In this document: piece by piece, positions 1 to 7,842 of the stretch
Layout of the letters: the number at the start of each line of letters is the position of its first letter
Position numbering within the stretch: position 1 is the stretch's first letter
IMG/VR virus record: IMGVR_UViG_3300022894_000006
Span: 1-20,106 of that record
From: a virus
DNA length: 20,106 nt
Direction: 5' to 3' (one strand)
Program-made: the position numbers and the translations under genes
Notes under the pieces: generated by a model
Told to the model about the DNA's origin: nothing
The model's database searches: none
What the model saw: the letters and a program-made list of their open reading frames with translations, nothing else

Positions 1-390
1 GGCCAGCTCCAAGGCCTCGGTGATGCGGGTGACTCGAACAGTGTCGAGGCCACCGATTGCAGTCACCGGCGTGGCGCCGGAGTAGCCGTGGAACGACAGC
101 GTCCTGGTCGACGCGGCGACGAGCGCCAGGGCCTGAGGCTCGTCGAAGTTCGTGCTGGTGATGTGCAGGTCGGTGTTGCCGCTGCTCTTGATGCCAGCGA
201 AGACGTAGCAGTTCATCGCGCCGGCGGCGACCGCGGCGGCGACCTCTCCCGAGCCGGCCTCGATGCCACCGCCGTGGATGGCGATCGAGGCGCCCTTGGC
301 GCCCGGGAACAGGGTGACGGCGCGGGTGTAGTCCACGCCTTCGGTCTCGGCCGCGGCCAGGGCGGCGTAGTTGGCGTACAGATCGGCCAC
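1..390 (-). CDS. Poly-gamma-glutamate hydrolase-like protein (partial, cut by left edge)
   Basis: The 130 visible codons begin at a GTG (388-390) preceded by AAGGAGG, 17 bases after the distal tail gene stops. The protein resembles the phage poly-gamma-glutamate hydrolase family (PghP-like, Gamma_PGA_hydro), zinc-dependent enzymes that cut gamma-glutamyl bonds in poly-gamma-glutamate capsule. Family hallmarks appear in order: IHGGGIEAGSGEVA (about residues 38-51), LHITSTNFDEP (75-85) and LSFHGYSG (98-105), followed by an IGG motif (112-114). The His and Glu in the first block and the His in the third are the likely metal or catalytic residues. Its place right after the distal tail gene suggests a virion-borne tail-tip enzyme that clears surface polymer, but this is inference; known phage enzymes of this family are thought to be soluble. 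The C-terminus, and any fusion to a tail domain, lies outside the window. The family call is strong; the substrate is not proven. Confidence 0.85.
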   Translation of the reverse strand, partial: MADLYANYAALAAAETEGVDYTRAVTLFPGAKGASIAIHGGGIEAGSGEVAAAVAAGAMNCYVFAGIKSSGNTDLHITSTNFDEPQALALVAASTRTLSFHGYSGATPVTAIGGLDTVRVTRITEALELA

Positions 391-407
391 GGTCTATGCC
401 TCCTTGA

Positions 408-1421
408 TCAGGCGGTCTCGTGGCGCGGCGTGAAGGTCATCGCGATCTGCGTGCCTTCGCCGGCGCCGTCGACCTGGAACCTGATCTGGTTCTCGCCGTC
501 GGTCAGCGGCCACAGGTAGGCGCCGCCGGCCACGTTGAACCAGTCGACGTACTCGGACAGGTTGGCGTCGCCAGGGCCGCGCACGGACGGACGGCTGGTG
601 GTGATGTGGATCGTCTGGCCGGCGGTCAGCGTGTATTCGACCGCGAAGCGCAGGCCGAGCGTGAGGTTCTCCGCCTCGACCCGAGTCATCGGTCCGGTGA
701 TCACCCAGGTCGGCCAGGCGTCGACCTCGCCGGGGTTGAGGATGCTGGTCTCGGCGGGGTCGCCGCCTCCGCCTTCGCCGATGACCTGCGAGCTGGTCAG
801 GAACATGAACGGCGTGTAGAAGGTGGCCGGCGCCTCGGGGTCGCCCGGGTCGGTCGGGCCGACGAAGGAGCGCTCCGCGAGGATGCTGCGGTCGCTGGCC
901 CAGTAGCCGTCCGGGCAGTAGAGCTGCAGGACGTGCTTGGACCACAGGTGCCCGTGCTCGGCCTCGCCCTCGAAGCCCTGCTCGTAGTAGCAGGCGATGA
1001 GCCGGTACCGGCCGTCCGGCCTTTCGATCTTGATGTACCCCGGCGCCTTGCGCTGGGTCGTCATCGTGAACGCCCGGGTGATCCGGCGGCTGCGCTCGAC
1101 GTACTGCAGGTGGTCTTCGCCCCAGACGTAGACCGGCCACTGCATCCGCCGGGGCTTGGTCCGGATGAACCGGACCTGCTCGCCACCGCGGCTCAACTCG
1201 TCCGTGACGATCTCGATCGGCACGGCGCCCCAGCCGGCCGGGCCGTTCATGGTGAACCAGCCGATCTGCTCGTCGGTCATGCTGAGCGGCCACTCCACGC
1301 CGGTCGGATCGATCCAGGACGCCGTGAGCGTGCCGACGTCCTCGCGATACGCGACCGAGGGTGGGGTGATGATCTCTGGTTCGGGTGGGAGTACCAGCAG
1401 GCCGCCAGCAAGGATCGCCAT
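408..1421 (-). CDS. Distal tail protein (Dit-like, siphovirus tail family)
   Basis: This 337-residue protein directly follows the tape measure gene, the usual place for the distal tail (Dit) protein that forms the hub between tail tube and tip. The sequence resembles actinophage phage-tail family proteins: an N-terminal beta-rich part with a WPLS segment (about residues 44-47), a central segment with the CYYEQGFEGEAEHG stretch, and a C-terminal beta-sandwich-like part ending in a hydrophilic tail. I see no signal peptide or membrane segment. The ATG at 1419-1421 has a purine-rich AGGGGTGAGG ribosome binding site. A strong hairpin lies between this gene and the tape measure stop. A tail-tip enzyme gene follows after 17 bases. 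The assignment rests on position, length and general resemblance; a minor tail protein of another class is possible. Confidence 0.75.
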   Translation of the reverse strand: MAILAGGLLVLPPEPEIITPPSVAYREDVGTLTASWIDPTGVEWPLSMTDEQIGWFTMNGPAGWGAVPIEIVTDELSRGGEQVRFIRTKPRRMQWPVYVWGEDHLQYVERSRRITRAFTMTTQRKAPGYIKIERPDGRYRLIACYYEQGFEGEAEHGHLWSKHVLQLYCPDGYWASDRSILAERSFVGPTDPGDPEAPATFYTPFMFLTSSQVIGEGGGGDPAETSILNPGEVDAWPTWVITGPMTRVEAENLTLGLRFAVEYTLTAGQTIHITTSRPSVRGPGDANLSEYVDWFNVAGGAYLWPLTDGENQIRFQVDGAGEGTQIAMTFTPRHETA

Positions 1422-1446
1422 GCCTCACCCCTCTCTCGGGCTGTAG

Positions 1447-1483
1447 CCGCGGCCGGAGCGCTACGCGCAGACTCCGGCCGCGG
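1447..1483 (-). terminator. 12-bp hairpin between tape measure and distal tail genes
   Basis: CCGCGGCCGGAG (1447-1458) and its exact reverse complement (1472-1483) flank a 13-base loop. The hairpin starts 3 bases after the tape measure stop codon (1486-1488). No U-run follows, so it could be an actinobacterial-type terminator, a partial terminator or an RNA-stabilising end. The stem is seen directly; its role is inferred. Confidence 0.6.
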
Positions 1484-1485
1484 GC

Positions 1486-4400
1486 TTACCAGTTGGGACG
1501 GGTGACGCGATCGAGCGTGTCGCGGCGGGACTGGATGGACTGGAGCCGGTCGGCCGTCAGCGTCGAGTTGGCGAAGTCGAAGTTGTAGGCGTCTCCGCGC
1601 CCACCGCTTCGCCCGCCGACCGCTGCCTGGGCCACCTTGCTGATGCTGTTCCACTGCTCGTTGGTGAGCACCGCGTCGGGCTGACGGCGGCCGTGGAAGA
1701 CCGACATCTGCTGGCCCGGCATCTCCCGGGTGTCCGGGAGCCATCCACCCTGGTCGTAGGCCCAGTGGACGTGGTTGTAGTGCATCGCCTTGGTGATGCC
1801 GCGGAAGACGTGCGGTCGGCCGTTCCAGATCTGCCTCGCCCCCTTGGGCGAGAAGATCAGCTCCCGGCTGTTCGGGTAGTTCTTGTGGATCCACTCGAAC
1901 ACGTCGGACCGCGGCGGGAGGTCGGTTGCCCGGTTCTTGCCGTGGTACGACGGGTTGCCGGTCGCCGTGATGGCGCCGGGCCGGAAGCCGGAGATCAGCG
2001 GCAGGCCCGGGAAGGCCATGCGCAGGATCCTCATCATGCCGGCCGAGCCGCCCAGGCCGCCGGCGGAGCCGGGGGTTCCGGCAACGCCTTCGTCCTGGCC
2101 GCCCAGGAACAGGCCCTTCACCTTGTCGGTGAGCGATCCGAGCAGGGTCTTCGGCAGGCCGAGAGCCGCCTTCACGAACGTGGTGTCCTTGCCGGGCACC
2201 AGGTTGATCAGCTTGTCGGCGAGCTTCTTCAGGAATCCGGCCGGGTCGCTCGCGAGGTCCTTGAACCCCTCGAACACGTCCGTGGCCTTGTCCTTCAGGC
2301 CCTTCCAGAGGTCGCTGCCCTTGCCTCTGGCCTTGTCCCACCAGTCGCCGGGGCCTTCGCCCGCGCCGCCGGGGATGACGCCGCCGCGGGCGTAGCCACC
2401 GAGGAACTGGTTGACCGCTGCCTTGCCGCCGCGCCGCGCTGCCGCGTTGGCCTCGTCGAGCCACGGGCGGACCAGCGCGGTGACCTCGGGCCGGAGGATG
2501 CCTTCTCCGCCGGAGAGCCCGATGACGCCGCCGGTCGGCGAGATGAACGTGTGGTTGTCGACTCCGGGGCTGTAGCCGGGGAGCACGTCCATGACACCGC
2601 CCGTGGCCCAGCCGCCCGAGGGCGGCGGGATCTGGACGTTCTTGGGCTCGACGTCGAACATCTCGGCGAGCTTGTTGTAGCCCTTCAGGATGCCCTGGTT
2701 GAGCAGGGTCTCGACGATGAACTTGATCGGCTTTCGGGTCTGTTCCTTCAGCCAGTTCCAGTACTCGCCCAGGCGCTTGATCGCCGAATCCCACTGAGGC
2801 CGCACGTACTTTTCGATGATGCCACCCAGCCACTTAAAGAATGGCGTTATGGCGTCGATGAATGGCTTGATGAAAATTCGATAGAAGGTCGTGAATGTTA
2901 CGCCCAGAACCTTCATGGCGATTTGCGCGACACCGAAGGCGACCTTGAAGGCAGCCGCCCAGATGTTCGTGACGATCTCCATGCTGCGGAAGATCGGCTT
3001 GATCACGTTCTCGTACAGGAACTTGATCACCGGGACCAGGACCTTGGTGATCACGAAGCTCATCTGCTGGAACGCGGGAGCCCACACCCACTTCCAGAGG
3101 AAGAGGACGGCCTTTCCTACCGCCACCAAGATCATGCCGATGACCTCGAAGATCGGCTTGAAGATGGCCCACAGGCGCTGCGCTACCTCCCAGATTCCGC
3201 GCATGGCGGGAAGGAAGGCGTTGTAATACAAATTAAGCGCAGAAGCTGCGAGGCTGGCCAGAATGGGCTGAACCTGAACCCAGACCATCTTCAGGATTTC
3301 GATGAACTGCTGCCACAGATTCACAAAGAACTCACGCAGCGGTGCGACCTTCTGGAATAGCAAGGTGATACCGACAACGGCAGCAGCGACCGCAGCAATC
3401 ACGCCGGCGACCACGAAGGCTGTGGTGCTGATCGCGGCGACCGAGGTTGCCGCGCTCAGGATCCCCAGACCTGCGGCCAGGCCGGCGATACCGGCGACCA
3501 GTGCGATCAGGACGTCCTCGGGCAGCGACGACAGGAAGCTGACGAAGCCGTCGAGGATGGTCAGGACGACCGGACCGAGCGGTGCCATGGCCTCGATCAG
3601 CTTGGTCCCGAAGATGATCAGCTGACCGAAGAAGTCGACGACCAGCGGACCGTTGTCCCGGATGTACTGCAGGAAGTTCTGGAATCCGGCGTTCTGGTCC
3701 AGCGTGGTGGCCCAGTCCTTGAACGCCTCGGACATCTCGACCACGCCGCCAGTGATGTCTTCGGAGAAGGGCGTGAAGCCCAGGAACAGGCCGATGAAAC
3801 CCTGGAGCAGGTTGGTGGTGATCGTGTAGAGGTCTTCCAGCGACGGCACGGCGGTGTCATCGATGTACTGGAAGAACTTCTGGAAGACCGGGTCCTTCAG
3901 CGAGTCGGCGAACCGGATGAACAGCTGGCCCAGCTTGTTACCCACGCGGCGCACGAAGTCCGTGAACGCCGGCAGGTAGGGCAGCACGGACTCGATCGCG
4001 GTCTGCAGCCCGGACAGCATGCCGTCTGCGGCGGCGGCCCGCAGGTCGTAGAAGTCGTCGCGCAGGCCGAAGATGAACTTGGCGAAGCGCTGGGCCGTCG
4101 GAGACAGCTTGCCCATCGCGGTGTTCACCTTGTCGAGCGCGGCGCCGCCGGCATCTCCGGCGCTGGCGTACGCGCCGGCCAGCGCCCGCTGGGCGGACAC
4201 CAGGCCCTGCTGGGCACCGGCCAGGGCGAACGCAGCCTGGCGCTGCTGAGCGTCGCGGTCGCGCCGCTCGTTGGACAGCCGCTCCTCGGCATCGGAGATC
4301 GCCTGCTGGCTGCGCTCCTGCTGCTCCTGCTGATTTCGGATGGAATCAGCGATGGCCTGGTTGCCGTCGATGAGGGCCTGCTGCTGGTCCTTCTGCGCTT

Positions 4401-6342
4401 CGATCAGGTCGCGCTTGGCGTCGGCGACCTTCTCGTCCGCATCTCGGACCCGCTCCTGGGCGTCAACGATCTCCCGGGAGCCCTCCAGCCCCTTCTCGGT
4501 GTAGTCGTCGTACTTTTCAGCCAGCTCCTGCTGAGTGTTGCCCAGGTCGACGAGCTGCAGCTTGCGCCGCTCGTAGTTGATCTGGGCCTGCTTGCGCTCT
4601 GCCTCGGTCGCCCGGGGGTTCGCGATCAGCTTGTCCAGCTCTTCCTTGGCCTCAGCGATGTCGAGAAGGGCCTGCTGCTGATCGAGCGAGTTCCGCTCGA
4701 TCGCCACAGTCACGTCCTCATACGCGTGCTGGGCGTCGCGATACGCGCGCGTCAGATCCTCGCGAGCGCGCTGGGCGTCGGTCTCATCCCGGGCCAGCGA
4801 CCGTTGCGCGTCCTGGACGCGCTGAGCCGCTTCGACCGCGTCGCGCGCGGCCTTGCGGCGGGCCTCGGCCACCTTGCGGGCAGATTCCTCGGCATCGCGA
4901 TCGGCTTCGACCCGAGCCCGCGCCAGGTCACGCTCGGCCTTGGCCACGGACTGAGCCGCCCGGATGGCGGCGTCGCGGTTGCTGGCGATGGTGTTGGCCA
5001 GCGAACGCCGCGCCGACGCGACGCCGTCGATGGCGTTGAGTACCTGGTTCTCGCTGTTGACCAGGGACTTGTTGGTCTTCGACTGGTCGTCGGCCGCGTC
5101 GCCAAGAGCCTTGACAGCGTCACCGACGCCGCCGAAGCCGAGCACCATGACACCGATGCCGGCGCCCGCCCCGAGCGCCGCCGTGCCGAGCGCGCCGATC
5201 GCCGCGGTGGCAGCGGCAGCGGCCGGCACGATCACCGAGCCGAGGCTTGCGCCCAGGGCGATCAGGTTGCCGAGCCGGGAGAAGTTGACCTGCAGCGACT
5301 CGCCGAACGAGACCAGGCGCGCCCGCGCGGAGTCGGTGTCGACGTTGACTTCGACCTCGGCATCGTCCCCGTCGATCCGGTTGAGCAGCACGAGCACGCC
5401 ACCCAGCTGGGTGGCCGCGGCGGCGGCGTCGGTCCGGACGTCGATGTCGACGCTGAAGTCATGGGCGATGGCCTTGAGCCGGGCGAACTGCGCCTCGACG
5501 TTGTTCGCGAAGTCCTCGACGTCGATGTTGACGCCAATCTCCAGGTCACCCAGGGACTTGATCTGCTGGCGGATCCGCTGGATCTCGCCGTAAATGTTCT
5601 TGTCGTTCAGATGGATCGGCAGGTCCTGGATGGAGCCGGCGGCCTCACGCGCGCCCGCGGCGGCCTTGCCCGCGGTGCTTCCGCGGAACACCCGGGCAGC
5701 TTCCTCCTGGGCGGCCTTGCGCTGGGCCTCGACGATCTTCTGCTGCTCGGCCTGCTCCTTGCGCAGCTGGACGATGCGCGCGGCGTCCCGGCGGATCTGC
5801 TCCTTGTGCGCTTCCTCGCGGGCCTTCTCCAGCTCGCGCTCGGCAGACTCCTGCTCCCGCAGTGTGTCGCTGGCCAGCTTCGAGAGGGCCTTCTGCCGGG
5901 CTGCAGCGACCTGGATGAGGATGCCTGCCCGCTGCTTGGCGGCGCGCTCGGTCCTCTTGGTCTCCTCGCTCTGCGCGCGATCGAACGCCTTGAGGTCGTC
6001 CTCAGCCAGCTTCTGCCGGATCTTGCCCAGGCCGGCGTACAGGTCGCCCTGCTTCTTGACGGTCTGCTGAGTCCGTCTGACCTGGTCGTTCTCGGACCGC
6101 TCCAGCAGCTTGGCGATGGCCTGCGCGCGAGCTGTGGCCAGGTCGGCCGCGGCCTTGGTGGTGTCCTTCTCGACGTCCTTGCTGGCCTTGGTCAGCGCGT
6201 CGGACAGAGCCTTCGGGATCTGCTTGTCCAGCTCGACCCCGAAGGACCGGGCCATCTTCCGCAGGTCGTTCGCGATGTTCTTCTCGATGTCGCGGAACGA
6301 TGGAATGACCTGCAAATACGCGGTGCCAGCGTTGTACGCCAC
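1486..6342 (-). CDS. Tape measure protein with C-terminal M15-like peptidase domain
   Basis: At 1618 residues this is the largest gene and follows the frameshifted chaperone pair, as tape measure genes do. It sets tail length and acts during DNA ejection. Residues about 60-215 and 430-700 are charged, heptad-rich and probably coiled coil. Hydrophobic Ala/Gly-rich stretches lie at about 358-410 and 940-995. Near the C-terminus SYHGKNRATDL (1465-1475) and HYNHVHW (1521-1527) match the SxHxxxxAxD and HxH zinc-site pattern of M15 D,D-peptidases; likely ligands are His1467, Asp1474 and His1524 or His1526. Such domains in tape measure proteins help breach peptidoglycan. The start is GTG at 6340-6342; the N-terminus reads AYLQVIPSF, typical of these proteins. 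The start codon lies inside a strong hairpin. By the usual 0.15 nm per residue, the tail would be about 240 nm (inference). Part of the gene (about 2820-3420) is less GC-rich than the rest. Confidence 0.95.
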   Translation of the reverse strand: MAYNAGTAYLQVIPSFRDIEKNIANDLRKMARSFGVELDKQIPKALSDALTKASKDVEKDTTKAAADLATARAQAIAKLLERSENDQVRRTQQTVKKQGDLYAGLGKIRQKLAEDDLKAFDRAQSEETKRTERAAKQRAGILIQVAAARQKALSKLASDTLREQESAERELEKAREEAHKEQIRRDAARIVQLRKEQAEQQKIVEAQRKAAQEEAARVFRGSTAGKAAAGAREAAGSIQDLPIHLNDKNIYGEIQRIRQQIKSLGDLEIGVNIDVEDFANNVEAQFARLKAIAHDFSVDIDVRTDAAAAATQLGGVLVLLNRIDGDDAEVEVNVDTDSARARLVSFGESLQVNFSRLGNLIALGASLGSVIVPAAAAATAAIGALGTAALGAGAGIGVMVLGFGGVGDAVKALGDAADDQSKTNKSLVNSENQVLNAIDGVASARRSLANTIASNRDAAIRAAQSVAKAERDLARARVEADRDAEESARKVAEARRKAARDAVEAAQRVQDAQRSLARDETDAQRAREDLTRAYRDAQHAYEDVTVAIERNSLDQQQALLDIAEAKEELDKLIANPRATEAERKQAQINYERRKLQLVDLGNTQQELAEKYDDYTEKGLEGSREIVDAQERVRDADEKVADAKRDLIEAQKDQQQALIDGNQAIADSIRNQQEQQERSQQAISDAEERLSNERRDRDAQQRQAAFALAGAQQGLVSAQRALAGAYASAGDAGGAALDKVNTAMGKLSPTAQRFAKFIFGLRDDFYDLRAAAADGMLSGLQTAIESVLPYLPAFTDFVRRVGNKLGQLFIRFADSLKDPVFQKFFQYIDDTAVPSLEDLYTITTNLLQGFIGLFLGFTPFSEDITGGVVEMSEAFKDWATTLDQNAGFQNFLQYIRDNGPLVVDFFGQLIIFGTKLIEAMAPLGPVVLTILDGFVSFLSSLPEDVLIALVAGIAGLAAGLGILSAATSVAAISTTAFVVAGVIAAVAAAVVGITLLFQKVAPLREFFVNLWQQFIEILKMVWVQVQPILASLAASALNLYYNAFLPAMRGIWEVAQRLWAIFKPIFEVIGMILVAVGKAVLFLWKWVWAPAFQQMSFVITKVLVPVIKFLYENVIKPIFRSMEIVTNIWAAAFKVAFGVAQIAMKVLGVTFTTFYRIFIKPFIDAITPFFKWLGGIIEKYVRPQWDSAIKRLGEYWNWLKEQTRKPIKFIVETLLNQGILKGYNKLAEMFDVEPKNVQIPPPSGGWATGGVMDVLPGYSPGVDNHTFISPTGGVIGLSGGEGILRPEVTALVRPWLDEANAAARRGGKAAVNQFLGGYARGGVIPGGAGEGPGDWWDKARGKGSDLWKGLKDKATDVFEGFKDLASDPAGFLKKLADKLINLVPGKDTTFVKAALGLPKTLLGSLTDKVKGLFLGGQDEGVAGTPGSAGGLGGSAGMMRILRMAFPGLPLISGFRPGAITATGNPSYHGKNRATDLPPRSDVFEWIHKNYPNSRELIFSPKGARQIWNGRPHVFRGITKAMHYNHVHWAYDQGGWLPDTREMPGQQMSVFHGRRQPDAVLTNEQWNSISKVAQAAVGGRSGGRGDAYNFDFANSTLTADRLQSIQSRRDTLDRVTRPNW

Positions 6343-6383
6343 GGGCCACCCCTTTCAGCAGCAGGAAGAGGTGGCCGTGACGT
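6336..6383 (-). promoter_or_regulatory. Hairpin closing over the tape measure start codon
   Basis: In the minus-strand RNA, bases 6383-6370 pair with 6350-6336: 14 base pairs including one G-U wobble, with one bulged C at 6343 and a 19-base loop (6369-6351). The 5' arm begins with the last base of the G-T stop codon (6383-6385). The 3' arm contains the GTG start of the tape measure gene (6342-6340) and part of its GGGG ribosome binding site. A ribosome ending at the G-T stop would cover most of the 5' arm and could release the start. The pairing is read from the sequence; translational coupling is inference. Confidence 0.6.
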
Positions 6384-7398
6384 CATCGTGGTTCGCCGGT
6401 GATCGGACCTGTCGGCGGCGGCGCGCCGCGCCTGCGCGGGGCCTTGAGCCTGAACGGGTCCTCGCCGGGCTGGAGCACGGTCTTGCCCTGGGCCTTGACC
6501 ACAGGCTTGCCGCCCGGGGGCGGGCCGAGGCTGATCCGCTTGGTAGTGCCGTCGGGCTGCTGAATCAGCACCCGAGACACAACCTTCCGGTGGTGCTCCA
6601 TGCGTCGCTTGTCGCGCATCCGGTCGATGGCCGTACGCGGGCGGGGCTGGGGCTTGATCTTCGGCGGCTTCCCGCCGTTCGCCGCTACCGTCGCCTGCAT
6701 CAGCTCGCCCAGCCGGTCGATGATGTCGGTCATCTTCTCGACCTCGGTGGACCATTCGGAGATCCGCGGGCCGCGCGGCGCCCGCTTCTTGCCGTCGTCC
6801 TTCTGGTCCAGGATCTGACGGGCCAGCTCGTCGTCCTCGCTCATGGCTTCCATGTAGGCGGACGCGCGAGGGAGCCAGTCGATCAGGGTCAGGAGGTCAC
6901 GCCAGCGTCGTTCGCGCCACATACGCCCGACGTCGCGTCCGGGGTAGTGGCGAGCGAAGTCAGCCTTGAGCGGCTCTGCATAGCGCGCTAGGAGCGAGCA
7001 GAGCCTTCGGCTTCCCCCGCCGTGGGCAGCCCGAAGTGCTGCTGCCAGCGCTTGAGGAGGGCCTCCAGCTTGCGCATGGAGAGCTTCTTCTCCAGGAAGA
7101 TGGGCCGCTGCTCCTCCGGCATGATGATGTGGATCATCAGTCGCGGGTTCTCCTGGGCGACCATCAGGTCCTGCCAGTCGAGATCCTGCGGGTCGAGCAG
7201 CTCGAAGGTCGCGCCCTGGTAGTCGAAGATGAACGGCTCGGCCGTCTTCTCGTTCTCCAGGTCGTCGAGGCTGAAGAGCGCCTTGGGCTTCGGGGGCAGC
7301 TCGGGCTGCACGTAGACGGGCGGCGGCGCGGCCGGCGGCGGGCCGGCCGGCGGGGTCCAGGCGGCAGGGGTCGGGTTCAGCGGGTCGGGACTGGTCAT
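6383..7398 (-). CDS. Tail assembly chaperone G-T fusion made by -1 frameshift
   Basis: The second chaperone frame is open from about 7018 down to the TGA at 6383-6385 and sits -1 relative to the first chaperone frame. Its start looks protein-like well before any Met: SRRLCSLLARYAEPLKADF, then MWRERRWRDLLTLIDWLPR, a pattern typical of gpT-type chaperone C-terminal regions. Frameshifting at GGGGGAA (7018-7012) would join 129 N-terminal codons to 209 more, giving about 338 residues. The C-terminal part is basic and proline-rich (around KPPKIKPQPRPR). In lambda, G and G-T coat the tape measure protein and recruit tail tube subunits. The tape measure gene follows after 40 bases, with its start held in a hairpin. 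An internal Met (6920-6922) could start a separate product, but no good ribosome binding site is apparent, and the family precedent favours frameshifting. Confidence 0.85.
6972..7018 (-). promoter_or_regulatory. -1 programmed frameshift signal: slippery GGGGGAA plus hairpin
   Basis: The heptamer GGGGGAA lies at 7018-7012 (zero-frame codons GGG and GAA). Six bases downstream an 8-bp perfect stem forms between GGCTCTGC (7005-6998) and GCAGAGCC (6979-6972), with an 18-base loop that holds the G stop codon (6990-6988). Spacing and stem fit stimulated -1 slippage. The P-site codon re-pairs perfectly; the A-site shift GAA to GGA has one mismatch, so the site is not a fully canonical XXXYYYZ. Confidence 0.75.
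6988..7398 (-). CDS. Tail assembly chaperone G (short product)
   Basis: This 136-residue protein starts at ATG 7396-7398, with AAGGAG upstream. Residues 1-38 are proline/alanine-rich and look disordered. The folded part begins near ALFSLDDLENE and contains TFELLDPQDLDWQDLMVAQENPR and a C-terminal helical stretch (SMRKLEALLKRWQQHFGLP), the usual pattern of actinophage gpG-like chaperones. It is the abundant product of the frameshift pair and works with the longer G-T form in assembling the tail tube around the tape measure protein. It lies between the major tail region and the tape measure gene, exactly where this pair is expected. A strong hairpin separates it from the 94-residue gene upstream, perhaps letting its expression differ from that of the major tail protein. 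Confidence 0.9.
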   Translation of the reverse strand: MTSPDPLNPTPAAWTPPAGPPPAAPPPVYVQPELPPKPKALFSLDDLENEKTAEPFIFDYQGATFELLDPQDLDWQDLMVAQENPRLMIHIIMPEEQRPIFLEKKLSMRKLEALLKRWQQHFGLPTAGEAEGSARS

Positions 7399-7438
7399 AG
7401 CCGGGTGGGCTCCTTGCGTGGATTCGGATCTGGAAGGC

Positions 7439-7463
7439 GGGGCGGGACTCCGGGTCCCGCCCC
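7439..7463 (-). terminator. 10-bp hairpin after the 94-residue gene
   Basis: GGGGCGGGAC (7439-7448) and GTCCCGCCCC (7454-7463) form a perfect 10-bp stem with a 5-base loop, 5 bases past the stop codon at 7469-7471. A weak pyrimidine run follows on the minus strand. It could be an intrinsic or partial terminator, or a 3'-end stabiliser, upstream of the chaperone genes. Confidence 0.6.
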
Positions 7464-7468
7464 GGGCT

Positions 7469-7753
7469 TCAGGACTTCGGCGTGCCGGTGGTGCTGGAGG
7501 TCGTGGTCTTGGTCGACGTCTCGCCGGCGCCGACAGACGCGGCGGCGGCATGCGCCGTGACCGCGGAGGCCGAGAGCTTGGAGACGTCGTCGGACTTCTT
7601 CGGGTTGGTCACGCGCTTACCGGCCGTGCTGTCCTTGCGGACCCAGCCGGTGCCCTTGAACTGCACGTGGTCCGCCGGCGTGGCTGCGGCGCGCTCGATG
7701 ATCTCGCCATCGCGACCGAGCTTGACGTAGACGACCTGTTCGTTCTCAGCCAT
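7469..7753 (-). CDS. Small tail-region protein of unknown function
   Basis: This 94-residue protein starts at ATG 7751-7753 with AGGAAGGA upstream. I do not recognise the family. The N-terminal half is folded-looking (VVYVKLGRDGEIIER, then HVQFKGTGWVRKD), and the last 20 residues are a Ser/Thr-rich low-complexity tail. It lies between the major tail protein and the tail assembly chaperones, with hairpins on both sides, so it is probably a late virion or assembly protein. A tail tube accessory protein is possible but not shown. The strong ribosome binding site and isolated position argue that it is a real gene. Confidence 0.75.
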   Translation of the reverse strand: MAENEQVVYVKLGRDGEIIERAAATPADHVQFKGTGWVRKDSTAGKRVTNPKKSDDVSKLSASAVTAHAAAASVGAGETSTKTTTSSTTGTPKS

Positions 7754-7792
7754 GTCATTCCTTCCTGGGAGGGCAGGCGAGGCAGGTTAGAA

Positions 7793-7829
7793 GTCGGGGC
7801 GGCGTGCCCACCCAAGCCGCCGCCCCGAC
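7793..7829 (-). terminator. 12-bp hairpin downstream of the major tail protein
   Basis: GTCGGGGCGGCG (7793-7804) and its exact reverse complement (7818-7829) form a 12-bp stem with a 13-base loop, the same geometry as the hairpin at 1447-1483. On the minus strand it is followed by TTCTAACC, a weak U-rich tail. It is the best terminator candidate after the major tail gene; read-through must occur if the tape measure genes share the transcript. Confidence 0.65.
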
Positions 7830-7842
7830 CCTTGCGTCTGAC

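Noticed and set aside
394-1428. Alternative minus-strand frame over the distal tail gene
   Set aside because: It is Arg/His/Pro-rich, typical of an out-of-frame read; the 408-1421 frame has protein-like composition and a good ribosome binding site.
1693-3360. Plus-strand open frame of 555 codons opposite the tape measure C-terminal half
   Set aside because: Same antisense artefact; composition is Val/Arg/Asp/Glu/His-rich with no family features or coupled neighbours.
4726-6402. Long plus-strand open frame of 558 codons opposite the tape measure gene
   Set aside because: It is antisense to a well-supported gene, Leu/Gly/Arg/Asp-rich in the way of GC-rich shadow frames, and has no recognisable domain.
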